64,000 bases of DNA from Glaciecola sp965660815 (GTDB taxonomy: Bacteria > Pseudomonadota > Gammaproteobacteria > Enterobacterales > Alteromonadaceae), in assembly GCA_965660815.1 (NCBI GenBank), contig CBFIBG010000012.1, forward strand, positions 38,578 through 102,577. Direction: 5' to 3'. Shown in pieces: positions 16,943 to 26,494 of this stretch. The notes below the pieces were generated by a model that saw nothing but the letters and a program-made list of their open reading frames with translations, made no database searches and was not told the origin of the DNA. How positions within the stretch are numbered: position 1 is the first letter of the stretch; every line of letters starts with the position of its first letter. The position numbers and the translations under genes are program-made.

Positions 16943-18898
16943 ATGGCAATAAACTTCAATAAATTTGCGAACTATTTGTTGGTTCTGTTAACGCTGAGCA
17001 TTATATCTGCTTGTTCTTCCACACAAGAACAATCGCAACCCCAACAAAAAGTACCCAGTAGTGACTTACAAGTTCAAACAAATGTAATACAAAACTCTAA
17101 TGACGAGCCTGCGGTCAATCGCAGTAAAGGCGTGGTTAAAAACAAGAGTGGCTCTGCCTATTCCAGAGCTACTAATAACAATCAGGCCTTACCTCAATTG
17201 CTTGCTTTGATGCCGGTTTTCTCGGCGGCAGAAAAAGACCAAGAGCACTTGGAGATGATGAGAGAATCAATATTCAACCATCTATCCAGTACCAATTTTC
17301 TATTCATGCGAAGCAGTGAAGTGGATCAGCGAATACAATTGCTGAATCAGCAACAAGGATTTACCCAACAAGATGCAGAATTTCTCACTGGCTTACTTGA
17401 CGTGGATGGCATTTTATTAGCCAGAATAGTGAGCTCAGATATTACTTATGTGGGCGTTGCCTCACATATTTACTTTAAAATAGAAATCCAATTAGTGGAC
17501 GCCAAAAACCAAGTGATATGGGAGGATACTTTTTCTGAACGCTCTTTAGAAGGCGGGGTTGGCGCAGATCCATTTACCATGCTTTATTCGCTAGCAGTGA
17601 CAGCCATGCACGCAGGTAAAGAAAATGTTTTCGCTGTGACAGACAGAATTGGTCGAATGATTGCTACTAGTATACCGCAACCAGAGGGAGCTTTTACTTC
17701 ACACGGCTTGTTTATTGAAAGTGTGGTGCATGATGCGTCAAACAAAACCCTCAAATATGGAGATGTCATAAAAGTCGGAGTCAAAGCGCCTTCAAACCAT
17801 AACGTAAACGTATCGATAGAGGGTATTAATCAACTTTTCAGTGCTCGCGAAACCAACCAAGGCTCTTATTTTGTTGATATTCCAGTAGATAAAAACTGGA
17901 ATGGACGAGATTTAATGTTAACTGCGTACCTAGTTGACAGCATGGGAAATAGAGCACGAAAAATCAGTTCTTTGGGGCTAATACAACTGGATAACACACC
18001 TCCATCTACCCCTACCGAGGCTTTTATAGAGCTTACCGAAGGCGAAATTACTCTGCAATGGGATAGCAATGAACCCGGGTTAACTTATGCTATCTATGAG
18101 CTAGATAGCAATGATAAAAAGCTGGTTAACAAAACGAGAAAAGACAGGTTAGAAATTTCTAGAGACCTAGTGCCATTCTCAGAGTACAGCTACGAACTAG
18201 TCGCAGAAGATGATGCAAAAAACCAGAGTCAGCCCGTTTTATTGAGGTCGCTATACCTGCCCAATAAAGCGCTTAAGCAGGCTAAGATAATCAATACAGG
18301 TAAGCTACCTAAAGTCATATCCAAAGACTCAAGATTGACCAAATCTAATAGTCCTTATTTCGTCGACGACATCACTAGGGTCGCGACCAACGCGATGCTG
18401 TTTATAGAGCCAGGAACGATTATCGAATTTAGTCGCTCCGGCTCGTTGAATGTGCTCGGAGGGTTAAATACTTATGGTTTGACACCTATTATTTTAAGGG
18501 CGGTAAACAACAATCAAAGTGATCATACCTTTATCAAATTAGACAGTCAGCGCCATGTCGAACTCAATGGATTTAGGATCACAAATGCGGGCATTGGTAT
18601 AGAAGTGTTGTCTGGCAAGCCCGTAATCAGAAATGGGGAAATTCTCAACAGTAAGTTTTCAGCACTTTCGATTCTAAACCAATCAAATGTGTCTGCGAGA
18701 AATTTAGTGATCAATGGCAGTAATACAAGCGCAGTATTGGTCGCTAATGATGCTAGGCTTTCAATTAAGCAAAGTCAGTTTAAAAACAATATGCCATTTC
18801 ATATTCAAAACTCGTCGGTCTACACCGTAGACGCCACTCAAAACACATGGCAGCCTGCTGCTGATATGATAACCGTTCTCGGTAAGGTGAAATACTAA
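16943..18898 (+). CDS. Lipoprotein with CsgG-like domain and C-terminal beta-helix
   Basis: A 651-residue lipoprotein; the signal ends in IISAC at about residue 24. Residues 85-225 form a CsgG/TolB-N-like domain (LPQLLALMPVFSAAEKD, LLDVDGILLARIV, VIWEDTFSERSLEG). An Ig/FN3-like middle follows (about 250-440). The last 180 residues look like a right-handed beta-helix: repeated short strands with N- and G-rich turns (SGKPVIRNGEILNSKFSAL, SNVSARNLVINGSNTSAVL). Such helices often bind glycans or act as rigid spacers. It is the third CsgG-like protein of the cluster. It starts 2 bases after the transglycosylase stop, and its own stop overlaps the next ATG (TAATG). Confidence 0.68.
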   Translation: MAINFNKFANYLLVLLTLSIISACSSTQEQSQPQQKVPSSDLQVQTNVIQNSNDEPAVNRSKGVVKNKSGSAYSRATNNNQALPQLLALMPVFSAAEKDQEHLEMMRESIFNHLSSTNFLFMRSSEVDQRIQLLNQQQGFTQQDAEFLTGLLDVDGILLARIVSSDITYVGVASHIYFKIEIQLVDAKNQVIWEDTFSERSLEGGVGADPFTMLYSLAVTAMHAGKENVFAVTDRIGRMIATSIPQPEGAFTSHGLFIESVVHDASNKTLKYGDVIKVGVKAPSNHNVNVSIEGINQLFSARETNQGSYFVDIPVDKNWNGRDLMLTAYLVDSMGNRARKISSLGLIQLDNTPPSTPTEAFIELTEGEITLQWDSNEPGLTYAIYELDSNDKKLVNKTRKDRLEISRDLVPFSEYSYELVAEDDAKNQSQPVLLRSLYLPNKALKQAKIINTGKLPKVISKDSRLTKSNSPYFVDDITRVATNAMLFIEPGTIIEFSRSGSLNVLGGLNTYGLTPIILRAVNNNQSDHTFIKLDSQRHVELNGFRITNAGIGIEVLSGKPVIRNGEILNSKFSALSILNQSNVSARNLVINGSNTSAVLVANDARLSIKQSQFKNNMPFHIQNSSVYTVDATQNTWQPAADMITVLGKVKY

Positions 18899-19914
18899 TG
18901 AATAGTTTCAAAATAATGACACTTTTGGCCTCTATAATGGCTAGTTCAGCGGTTATAGCTCAGCAACAGGGTGAGTACAATCAGTGGCTATCTGTATCCT
19001 CTAAAATGAACTGGAGTTCGGGTATGGTTACGGCAGAAGGTTTTGGCGTGGCTCCACAAGACAAGCGCGAATCCATTGGTAGGCTGTTAGCTTGCAGAGC
19101 TGCAGTAACAGATGCTCAAAGAAACTTACTCGAATCCATTAAAGGGGTAAAAGTAACAGTACAAACTAATTTGTCGACTATGGCTACTGCTCACGATTCG
19201 GTCAAATCCGCCGTTGAGGGGGTGGTAAAAGGGGCCGCTGTGATTGATAGGGAACTAGTTGATGAAGAAACCTGCAAAGTGGTAATGGGGGTGTTTGTCG
19301 ATGGCAAGCTGACTTCCAGTGTGTATCAGGAAACCATTGTTGAGCAATCACAAATAGGGTTGCTATGGGATGCTTTTATTGGCGGCGATTTGGGGATGGG
19401 CTTTTTTTCCAAAGCAATCGCTATGCAGTCCAATCAGTCGCGAGATATGATTGATCCAACGACCGGTCTGCCTCAACAATTGAATAACGAATTTGAGCAG
19501 CTCGATCAACGAGTCAGTAAGTTAGAGGCCAGTTTATTGAGCGCCAACCCAGCGCTAGAAGATGCTAAAAAAGAATCCCAACCCAGCGGGTTGATAATTG
19601 ATGTCAGGGGGTACAGATTTGTTCCTTCAATGACTCCGGAGCTGATCAAACCTAATGGAAATATCTTGTACCCATCCATTCAAGATAAAGAGAGTTTAGT
19701 TCAATCGGGTAAATTGCTGTCTCTATTTTCCAGAAGTTTAGAATTTGCGATGAACCACCCAATTGTCGGGGATAAGCCCTTGTTGATCAAAGCGAAAGCA
19801 GATAGTTCAAAACCCTCAAGCATTAGACTCACGTCCGCGAATGCCATAAGGTTAGCTGAGCTGTCCGAAGATGAGTTTTTTGCGACTCCAAAAATCATCA
19901 TTGTATTGGACTGA
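18898..19914 (+). CDS. Exported LPP20-domain protein (last gene of envelope cluster)
   Basis: A 338-residue protein with a signal peptide (about 1-21, ending VIA). Residues 35-145 are an LPP20-like domain with RAAVTDAQRNLLESIKG, close to the 138-residue protein encoded four genes earlier in this cluster. A short coiled-coil (about 190-220, FEQLDQRVSKLEASL) leads to a C-terminal domain beginning GLIIDVRGYRFVPSMTPEL. I recall this GLIxDxRG signature from other LPP20-type envelope proteins, but could not check it. It overlaps the previous gene by one base (TAATG). No gene follows on the same strand for 5 kb, so it closes the cluster. Confidence 0.68.
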   Translation: MNSFKIMTLLASIMASSAVIAQQQGEYNQWLSVSSKMNWSSGMVTAEGFGVAPQDKRESIGRLLACRAAVTDAQRNLLESIKGVKVTVQTNLSTMATAHDSVKSAVEGVVKGAAVIDRELVDEETCKVVMGVFVDGKLTSSVYQETIVEQSQIGLLWDAFIGGDLGMGFFSKAIAMQSNQSRDMIDPTTGLPQQLNNEFEQLDQRVSKLEASLLSANPALEDAKKESQPSGLIIDVRGYRFVPSMTPELIKPNGNILYPSIQDKESLVQSGKLLSLFSRSLEFAMNHPIVGDKPLLIKAKADSSKPSSIRLTSANAIRLAELSEDEFFATPKIIIVLD

Positions 19915-20062
19915 CTTTCTAAATGGTGCATTAAATACACCACCAACACTTGCTTTGGTGTGCTAGTGGGCGTTTATAATTCGCGGCCATTTATTGCTAT
20001 CGCTGGTTTCGTGCATCAGCCATTTCACGCTAACCAGCTTTAAAAAAAGGCAATAATTCCAG

Positions 20063-20479
20063 CTAGCTCGCAAAGCTAGCACATTGCTGCATAGTTTGCT
20101 CAATAAATCTTTTGAAGCTCTCACTGTCACCGGCCTCATCTAAGTCGACTAAAGTTTTCCTTGTCTGTGCTTTTATCGTGTTCAAGCGCCTTTCTATTGC
20201 TGCGCCATCCTTTTGCTTTAACGTATTCGCTTGTGTTTGAGCATTCTTATGGATATCTTCAAACGTAGCCTGCCATGTCTTAATATCTCCATTAAATGGA
20301 TTTGAATATTTTTTAATTTCATCACTGCTCGCGGTACAAAATACTGCTTCTGCCAACTTCGACTCACCGTCATCTTTTGATAGACCTACGTTAACCTTTG
20401 GTTCATTTTGGTCTGAACATGCTGTTGCCAGTAAGAGGGTGGTCAGTAATCCTAACGTAATTTTTCTATGGATACGCAT
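20063..20479 (-). CDS. Small hypothetical lipoprotein
   Basis: A 138-residue lipoprotein: a basic N-terminus, a hydrophobic core and the lipobox LATAC at about residues 17-21. The mature part is charged and helical, with two more cysteines (AVFCTAS and MQQCASF) likely to pair. An AGGAGA ribosome site precedes the ATG. It faces the end of the envelope cluster and lies downstream of, but 278 bases from, the RND pump gene on the same strand. Family not recognised. Confidence 0.6.
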   Translation of the reverse strand: MRIHRKITLGLLTTLLLATACSDQNEPKVNVGLSKDDGESKLAEAVFCTASSDEIKKYSNPFNGDIKTWQATFEDIHKNAQTQANTLKQKDGAAIERRLNTIKAQTRKTLVDLDEAGDSESFKRFIEQTMQQCASFAS

Positions 20480-20756
20480 TGTAATCTCCTATTTCTGTAT
20501 CTATATTGGCGGACAAATCTTAACGTCAACTTGTTTTTTAACCATTTGTCTTAGGCTTGTATTCCAGTAAAAGTTGGTAAAAGCCTTTTTAAGCGTCAAT
20601 TTAAATTGCTAATTTTTGTTTATCGTGAATATCCAGCTTCAAGAAATGTTCCAATATCAAACTTACTAAATAACAAGGAGATAGGAAGTTGCACGTTGCC
20701 CTTAGAGGCGTTACTACAAATAAGATTGAAAATTTTACACTGTACCAACACGGCTT

Positions 20757-23700
20757 CTACCTATCTTTATTTAACATCGACATTATTGTGATATAAAAAT
20801 AAGGCGCGAAAAACAGTACGAATATGGTGGCGGTTGTGATGCCGCCCAACACTCCTATTGAGATAGCGTTTTGTGCGCCGGAGCCAGGCCCACTTGCAAA
20901 TGCTAATGGTAAGACACCTAAAATAAAGGTTAACGATGTCATCAAAATTGGACGAATTCTTTGCTTAGCGGCTTTCACCGCTGCATCATAGGCATTCATA
21001 CCCTCTTCAAAATTGGTTTTTGCGAACTCAATAATTAAAATTGCATTTTTTGCCGCCAAAGCAATCGTCATTAATAAGCCAATTTGAAAATAAACGTCGT
21101 TGGCCTGCCCCGCAATGAAAGTAGACAGTACGGCTCCAATAATGCCAAGTGGTAAGGTGGCTACAATTGTAACTGGGATAGACCAGCTTTCATAAAGAGC
21201 AGCGAGTACCAAAAACACGGCTATGATTGAAATTGAATACACCAATAGAGTCTGACCTGAAGACTGTTTTTCTTCGTAAGACAAGCCAGTCCATTCAACG
21301 TCTATTCCATCGGGTAAATTACCGGCTATCTTTTCAACTAGGCTAAGTGCCTCGCCAGAACTAGTGCCTACGACTGCTTCCCCTTGGATCTCGACAGAGT
21401 CGTTCCCGTTAAAGCGAGTCAATTTAGGTGGCGCATAGGTCCAATTACCCTGACCTAACTCAGAAAGAGGAACCAACTGTCCTGTTTTATTGCGCACATA
21501 CCAGGCATTTATATCATCGGCTTGCATTCTGTAGGGGGCATCCGCTTGAGCATACACGCGCTTGGTCCTGCCATTCTCTAAAAAATCATTGATGTAACGA
21601 CCACCAAGTGCTGTGCTCAGAGTTTGGTTAATTTCGATAATCGGAATGCCTAATATCCTAGCTTTAGGAATATCCAATTCAAAGTTATATTGTGGGCTAG
21701 GCGCTAGCCCATTGAATCTAACATTTTTCAACACTTGTTGTTGATTAGCCGTTTGCAAGAACTGTTGCATCGCAGCTGACAATTTCTTTTGACCTAAACT
21801 TCCCCTATCAACCAACTGAAACTCAAAACCATTGGCATTGCCAAGCGCAGTTACCGCCGGTGGAACGATGGGGATTACGCGTGAGTCTTTTATCGTAGAT
21901 AATGCTGCACCTGCTTTTTGACTGATGGCAAATACGCTTTGTTCTTCATTGCGCTTTGACCAGTCTTTCATTTTTACAAAGGCTATCCCAACGTTTTGAG
22001 CATTGCCTGAGAAGCTAAAGCCAGCGGCGGTAAAAATGCCTTCAACGGCACCATTTGTTTGGTTGAGATAAAAATCTTCAACCTTTTCATTTTTCTCGAC
22101 CGTTTGCTGTAACGTCGAGCTAGCAGGCCCATTCACTAGAGTAAACATGCGTCCTTGGTCCTCATCGGGTAAAAATGCAGTGGGAACCTTAAGAAAAATA
22201 AAGATCGACGAACCTACGATGGCTAAAAAAATGATAGGGAGAAGCCACTTTATTTGTAATGACTTTTCTAATGTTGAGCTGTGCCCCTGCTTTAGCTTAT
22301 TAAAGCTTCTATTAAACCCACCGAAAAAACCACTGGTTTTCTGTGATGTATCTTTCTTAAGGACTAAGGCACACATTGCCGGTGAAAGAGATAATGCGAT
22401 AAATAAAGATATCCCCATTGCCACAGATATTGTTACTGCAAATTGTCGATAAATGACCCCCACTGAACCTTCAAAAAATGTAATCGGTAAGAAAACTGCC
22501 CAAATAACAGCCGTTGTGCCAATGAGTGCCCCAGACACTTCTTTCATGGCAGCGATTGAGGCTTCATTGGGCGTTAATTCTTTGTTCTGTTGTAACTTGT
22601 TTTCAACATTCTCAGTCACTACGATGGCATCATCAACCAGCATTCCAATAGAAAGTACCAAGGCAAACAGAGTCAGTACATTGATTGAATAATTTAAAAA
22701 ATAAAACGCCGCTGCCGTCCCAAGTATGACCACGGGTATCGCGACCGCTGGGATAAGAGTTGCTCTTGCGGTTTGCAGGAATAAATATATCACCAACACT
22801 ACAAGCACAATTGCGGTTAACAGCGTCTTAATAACTTCTATAATAGAGGTAGTCACAAACGGAGAAATATCGACCGGATAAACGACTTTTAATTGCTCTG
22901 GAATAATATTATCGAAGTCCTTTACCCGCTGTTTAATGGCCTCTATGGTTTCCAAAGCATTTGCTCTTGGAGATAATTCAATCGCGATCCCAGACGCTGG
23001 ATTGCCATTATAACGTCCAATCACACGATAACTCTCAGCCCCAATCTCAATTCGTGCGACATCTTTTAATCTAACAGTGCCGCCACTTTGAGAAGCTGTT
23101 AATACTATGTTTTCAAACTCACCGACACTGGTTAGCAAAGACTGGGAAGTAATGGTCGCATTTATTTGTTGACCATCAACGCTGGGTGCGCCGCCAATTT
23201 GCCCCGTTGCCAGTTGAACGTTTTGAGCACTAACAGCATTCACTACATCATTAGTGGTGATGTTAAAGTTAAACATCGAGGTAGGATCTAGCCATATCCG
23301 CATGGCATGTTCTGGTCCAAATGTGGTAATTTTTCCTACACCTTTAACTCGACTCAAAGGTTCTTCGAGGTTTGTCGCTAAAAAGTCAGAAATAGCATTG
23401 CGTCCGTAGTTAGGATCGGTGCTATAAAACCCAACAATGAGTGCATAACTGTTTCCTGACTTTTCAACGGATATTCCCTGCCTTTGCACCACAGTAGGTA
23501 ACGACGCCTCTGCTTGGGCAACTTTGTTTTGGGTTTGTACTTGAGCTATATCTGTATCAGTGCCGGGTTCAAATGTAAGCGTAATAGTCGCTTGACCTGA
23601 CGAAGAGCTCGAGGATTGAATGTATCTGAGTCTATCAATGCCTGTAAGGTTTTGTTCAATGACTTGTACGACTGTGTTTTGCAGAGTCTGCGCGGATGCG

Positions 23701-23855
23701 CCAGGATACACTGTCGATATTGAAACTTTTGGTGCCGCAATATTTGGATACTGTTCAACGGGAAGAGAAACAATAGAAAGTGCGCCGGCACCCATAATAG
23801 TGAGCGCGATTACCCAAGCAAATACCGGGCGCTTGATGAAAAATCTTGAAATCAT
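20757..23855 (-). CDS. RND multidrug efflux transporter (HAE1 family, AcrB/MexB-like)
   Basis: A 1032-residue inner-membrane proton-drug antiporter. The N-terminus FFIKRPVFAWVIALTIMGAG, the first porter domain, the transmembrane-4 aspartate pair (GMLVDDAIVV), a second large periplasmic loop and the C-terminal helix bundle all match full-length AcrB. It pumps amphiphilic compounds out through a trimer linked to the adaptor encoded just upstream. Its ATG overlaps the adaptor stop by 4 bases (ATGA). No TolC-type channel gene follows, so an unlinked one is probably used. No regulator is adjacent. Confidence 0.93.
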   Translation of the reverse strand: MISRFFIKRPVFAWVIALTIMGAGALSIVSLPVEQYPNIAAPKVSISTVYPGASAQTLQNTVVQVIEQNLTGIDRLRYIQSSSSSSGQATITLTFEPGTDTDIAQVQTQNKVAQAEASLPTVVQRQGISVEKSGNSYALIVGFYSTDPNYGRNAISDFLATNLEEPLSRVKGVGKITTFGPEHAMRIWLDPTSMFNFNITTNDVVNAVSAQNVQLATGQIGGAPSVDGQQINATITSQSLLTSVGEFENIVLTASQSGGTVRLKDVARIEIGAESYRVIGRYNGNPASGIAIELSPRANALETIEAIKQRVKDFDNIIPEQLKVVYPVDISPFVTTSIIEVIKTLLTAIVLVVLVIYLFLQTARATLIPAVAIPVVILGTAAAFYFLNYSINVLTLFALVLSIGMLVDDAIVVTENVENKLQQNKELTPNEASIAAMKEVSGALIGTTAVIWAVFLPITFFEGSVGVIYRQFAVTISVAMGISLFIALSLSPAMCALVLKKDTSQKTSGFFGGFNRSFNKLKQGHSSTLEKSLQIKWLLPIIFLAIVGSSIFIFLKVPTAFLPDEDQGRMFTLVNGPASSTLQQTVEKNEKVEDFYLNQTNGAVEGIFTAAGFSFSGNAQNVGIAFVKMKDWSKRNEEQSVFAISQKAGAALSTIKDSRVIPIVPPAVTALGNANGFEFQLVDRGSLGQKKLSAAMQQFLQTANQQQVLKNVRFNGLAPSPQYNFELDIPKARILGIPIIEINQTLSTALGGRYINDFLENGRTKRVYAQADAPYRMQADDINAWYVRNKTGQLVPLSELGQGNWTYAPPKLTRFNGNDSVEIQGEAVVGTSSGEALSLVEKIAGNLPDGIDVEWTGLSYEEKQSSGQTLLVYSISIIAVFLVLAALYESWSIPVTIVATLPLGIIGAVLSTFIAGQANDVYFQIGLLMTIALAAKNAILIIEFAKTNFEEGMNAYDAAVKAAKQRIRPILMTSLTFILGVLPLAFASGPGSGAQNAISIGVLGGITTATIFVLFFAPYFYITIMSMLNKDR

Positions 23856-25045
23856 AGTGAATTGGTGCTCTGGTTGCTCGACGCCTCTTGTGACGTATTA
23901 CGGTTTTCTTGAGCGACCTGTGCGCTGTTTTTGATGTTAGCCTTGACCTTCATGCCAGGCTTTAATGCCAACATACCATCAGTAATAACAATGTCGCCTT
24001 CTTGCAAACCTGTTTTAACGACCCAACTATTCTGGTAAGAGTGATCGCTTTTGATTGGACGAGGTTGGACCCGACTGTTTTCATCTAATACCCAAACAGA
24101 TTTTTGGCCGCTTCTGTCGATATTCACCGCTCTTTGCGGCACCAATATCTCAGCTTTTGCTTGTTTATCTTCAATGCGAGCCCTTACAAACATTCCTGGT
24201 AACAACCTTCCATCGGGATTGGAGAATATTGACCGCAACTGGACCGTTTCTGTGTCCTCATTAATCGCCAAGTTGGTTGCAAAAAGTTTTCCTTTTTTGC
24301 CGTACACTTCTTTGTTCTGCCCGAGTAACAATTCTACTTCGAATCTTTCTTTTGCGCCGTCTTGAGTTACTGCGCTAGATTGCATATCACCTGCCGATTG
24401 AGATAGGTCGACATAGATAGGGTCAAGTTGTCGCACGGTTGCAAGCACAGTGGCTTGATTGGCGGTTACTAGTGCACCTTGAGTCACTGAAGACGGGCCT
24501 ATGAAGCCAGATATAGGTGACATCACTTTTGTATAATCAAGCTTTACTTGAGCCGCTTCAACATTTGCCTTTGCAACGTCAACAGCTGCTTGAGCCTGAG
24601 TTTTCTCAGCGACCACATTTTCATATTCTTGTTCACTTACCGCGTTTGTGTCGCGTAAATTTTCAATCCGCTTTTCTCTTGCGCTGGTGACTTCAAGCAC
24701 CGCTTTGCTTTCACTCAATAGCGCCTTAGCTCGATTAAGTTCAGCACGAAAGTTAGCATCGTCTATTTGAAACAGCTGTTTGCCTTTTTCTACGTAGCTG
24801 CCTTGATCGAAAAATAACTGTTCAATAATGCCTGTTACTTGTGGTCGGATTTCAGCCACTGCATAAGGTTCTACACGACCTGGAATTTCGTCACCAGATG
24901 TAATTTCTTGAGGTTTAATTTCTATCGCAACAACCGACTTTGCTTTGCTTTGCTGTTCTTGGCCTGCACTTGTAGGTTGATTGTTTTCGCTGCACCCAAT
25001 TACGCCAAGTAATAAAATTAATGGGTATACATTCACTTTGGTCAT
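23852..25045 (-). CDS. RND efflux periplasmic adaptor (AcrA/MexA-like lipoprotein)
   Basis: A 397-residue membrane-fusion protein. The signal ends in LGVIGC (lipobox at about residue 18). The lipoyl half-motif AVAEIRPQVTGIIEQLFFDQ, a helical hairpin (about 100-165, rich in A, E and K), a second lipoyl half and the beta-barrel domain (LLPGMFVRARI) follow in AcrA order. It bridges the inner-membrane pump and an outer-membrane channel. It is translationally coupled to the pump gene. The Q/N/S-rich last 20 residues are probably disordered. Confidence 0.92.
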   Translation of the reverse strand: MTKVNVYPLILLLGVIGCSENNQPTSAGQEQQSKAKSVVAIEIKPQEITSGDEIPGRVEPYAVAEIRPQVTGIIEQLFFDQGSYVEKGKQLFQIDDANFRAELNRAKALLSESKAVLEVTSAREKRIENLRDTNAVSEQEYENVVAEKTQAQAAVDVAKANVEAAQVKLDYTKVMSPISGFIGPSSVTQGALVTANQATVLATVRQLDPIYVDLSQSAGDMQSSAVTQDGAKERFEVELLLGQNKEVYGKKGKLFATNLAINEDTETVQLRSIFSNPDGRLLPGMFVRARIEDKQAKAEILVPQRAVNIDRSGQKSVWVLDENSRVQPRPIKSDHSYQNSWVVKTGLQEGDIVITDGMLALKPGMKVKANIKNSAQVAQENRNTSQEASSNQSTNSL

Positions 25046-25482
25046 ATTGTCTTATTACCGTTAGGTTTATACTTGTTGCTGAATCTAACTACCGATCGCT
25101 TTAATTATTTACTGCAACCGCTACTTAACGTCTTCGTATTTTTATGTTTCGTTAATATCAATGTTTTATGGTTATTTTCTTTCGTACACAAATGAGTCAG
25201 CTCGTTTCTACACAAACTCAAACGTTGGAGTGCAATAAGCAAACCATAAAAAATAGTGAATAAAAACAATGTTTTAGGCTTATTTTTTAAAGGAAGGAGA
25301 CAACAGTTTGTAAATTTTACTGTCTGATTGACCATTTTGTACTTGCTGAAGTAAATATCAATTATGCTCGTTAACCTGCTTTTGTTGCTCGCCCTTTGTC
25401 GCAAAGTTGCCCAAACAGGTCATCAAAATTAGAACCAATTTATGATTATGTTCGTTCAAGTTTAAAAAATTAGATAACTACT
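25046..25482. other. Intergenic region between the efflux adaptor and nei
   Basis: A divergent, AT-rich region with no convincing gene. A 99-codon open frame at 25105-25404 on the minus strand has no ribosome site, a biased composition and no recognisable domain. Promoters for both neighbours should lie here, but I cannot point to clear -35/-10 pairs. No regulator gene of the TetR type is present, unlike many RND loci. Confidence 0.4.
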
Positions 25483-26307
25483 ATGCCAGAAGGACCAGAA
25501 ATACGCCGTGCGGCAGACAAAATCGCCAAGGTGATTCAACATCAAGTGATTGAGCATATTGAAGTTGGCCTACCTAATTTAGAGCCTTTCATCTCAAAAC
25601 TTAAAGGGCGAGTGGTGACAGAGGTTGAAACGAGGGGTAAGGCGATGATCACCCATTTCGACAATAGGTTAAGTATCTATTCCCACAATCAACTATACGG
25701 GAAGTGGCTAACATCAGAACGAGGAAAATATCCAAACACAAATCGTTCGTTGAGATTGGCGCTTCATACGATTTCACACAGCGCAATTTTATACAGTGCT
25801 TCTGACATCAGCGTGTGGGAAAGGGGCGACCTTCATCGGCAACCTCTTTTATCGAAATTGGGGCCAGATGTATTGCATCAAGAGACAAGCGCATCGGTCA
25901 TTCAACAAAGGTTAATCAGTAAAAGGTTCAAAAACAGATCGTTATCCTCATTGTATCTCGATCAGCATTTCTTGGCTGGCGTAGGCAACTATTTGCGCTC
26001 TGAGATACTGTTTGATTGCAGTTTACACCCTGAAAAAAAGCCAGCTCAGCTTACTGAGCAGCAATTAAGCCAACTAGCCCTCTCTACTCTTAGCATTACC
26101 ATGAGGTCATATAAAACGGGCGGCTATACAGTTTCAGGTAGCATCCTCAATAGTATTCGAACGCCAAGCTCCAGCTATGAGGGTACTCGATTTATGGTCT
26201 TTGATCGTGAACAGTTACCTTGTAGAAAATGTGGGGAGTTGATTCATCGAGCCATTACAAACTCAAGACGGATATACTGGTGCCCCACATGCCAGCCAAG
26301 TACTTAG
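25483..26307 (+). CDS. nei: Endonuclease VIII (DNA glycosylase/AP lyase)
   Basis: A 274-residue Fpg/Nei-family base-excision repair enzyme. The N-terminus is MPEGPEIRRAADKI, with P2 and E3 as catalytic residues after Met removal. The Nei-type beta-hairpin lysine lies in RGKAMITHF, followed by YSHNQLYGKW, which is diagnostic of Nei over Fpg. The helix-two-turn-helix is around GVGNYLRSEILF. The C-terminal zinc finger has CRKCG and CPTCQ as its four cysteine ligands. It removes oxidised pyrimidines and nicks the strand. The length matches the family. It is monocistronic. Confidence 0.93.
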   Translation: MPEGPEIRRAADKIAKVIQHQVIEHIEVGLPNLEPFISKLKGRVVTEVETRGKAMITHFDNRLSIYSHNQLYGKWLTSERGKYPNTNRSLRLALHTISHSAILYSASDISVWERGDLHRQPLLSKLGPDVLHQETSASVIQQRLISKRFKNRSLSSLYLDQHFLAGVGNYLRSEILFDCSLHPEKKPAQLTEQQLSQLALSTLSITMRSYKTGGYTVSGSILNSIRTPSSSYEGTRFMVFDREQLPCRKCGELIHRAITNSRRIYWCPTCQPST

Positions 26308-26494
26308 TATTGATTGAACTAGCGCTTTTTATTCAAAATACTCGCAATTATAAAAACATTGCCCATCTCGTTACTTGAAAACCTGTATATCCACTGATTC
26401 TGGGTTTGATTAAGCGTTGTAATTAAAGTAGGGTAACGGGCCTTTTCGCCACGCTTAGACAGCTTTTGCTGTTTCATTCTAACGGAGTAAAAAA

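Noticed and set aside
20606..20791. 61-codon plus-strand frame overlapping the end of the RND pump gene
   Set aside because: It overlaps a certain gene, has no ribosome site and has no hydrophobic or domain pattern of its own.
25105..25404. 99-codon open frame on the minus strand between the efflux adaptor and nei
   Set aside because: It has no ribosome site, an odd composition (many K, L, N, T and scattered C), no recognisable domain, and lies in a region expected to hold divergent promoters.
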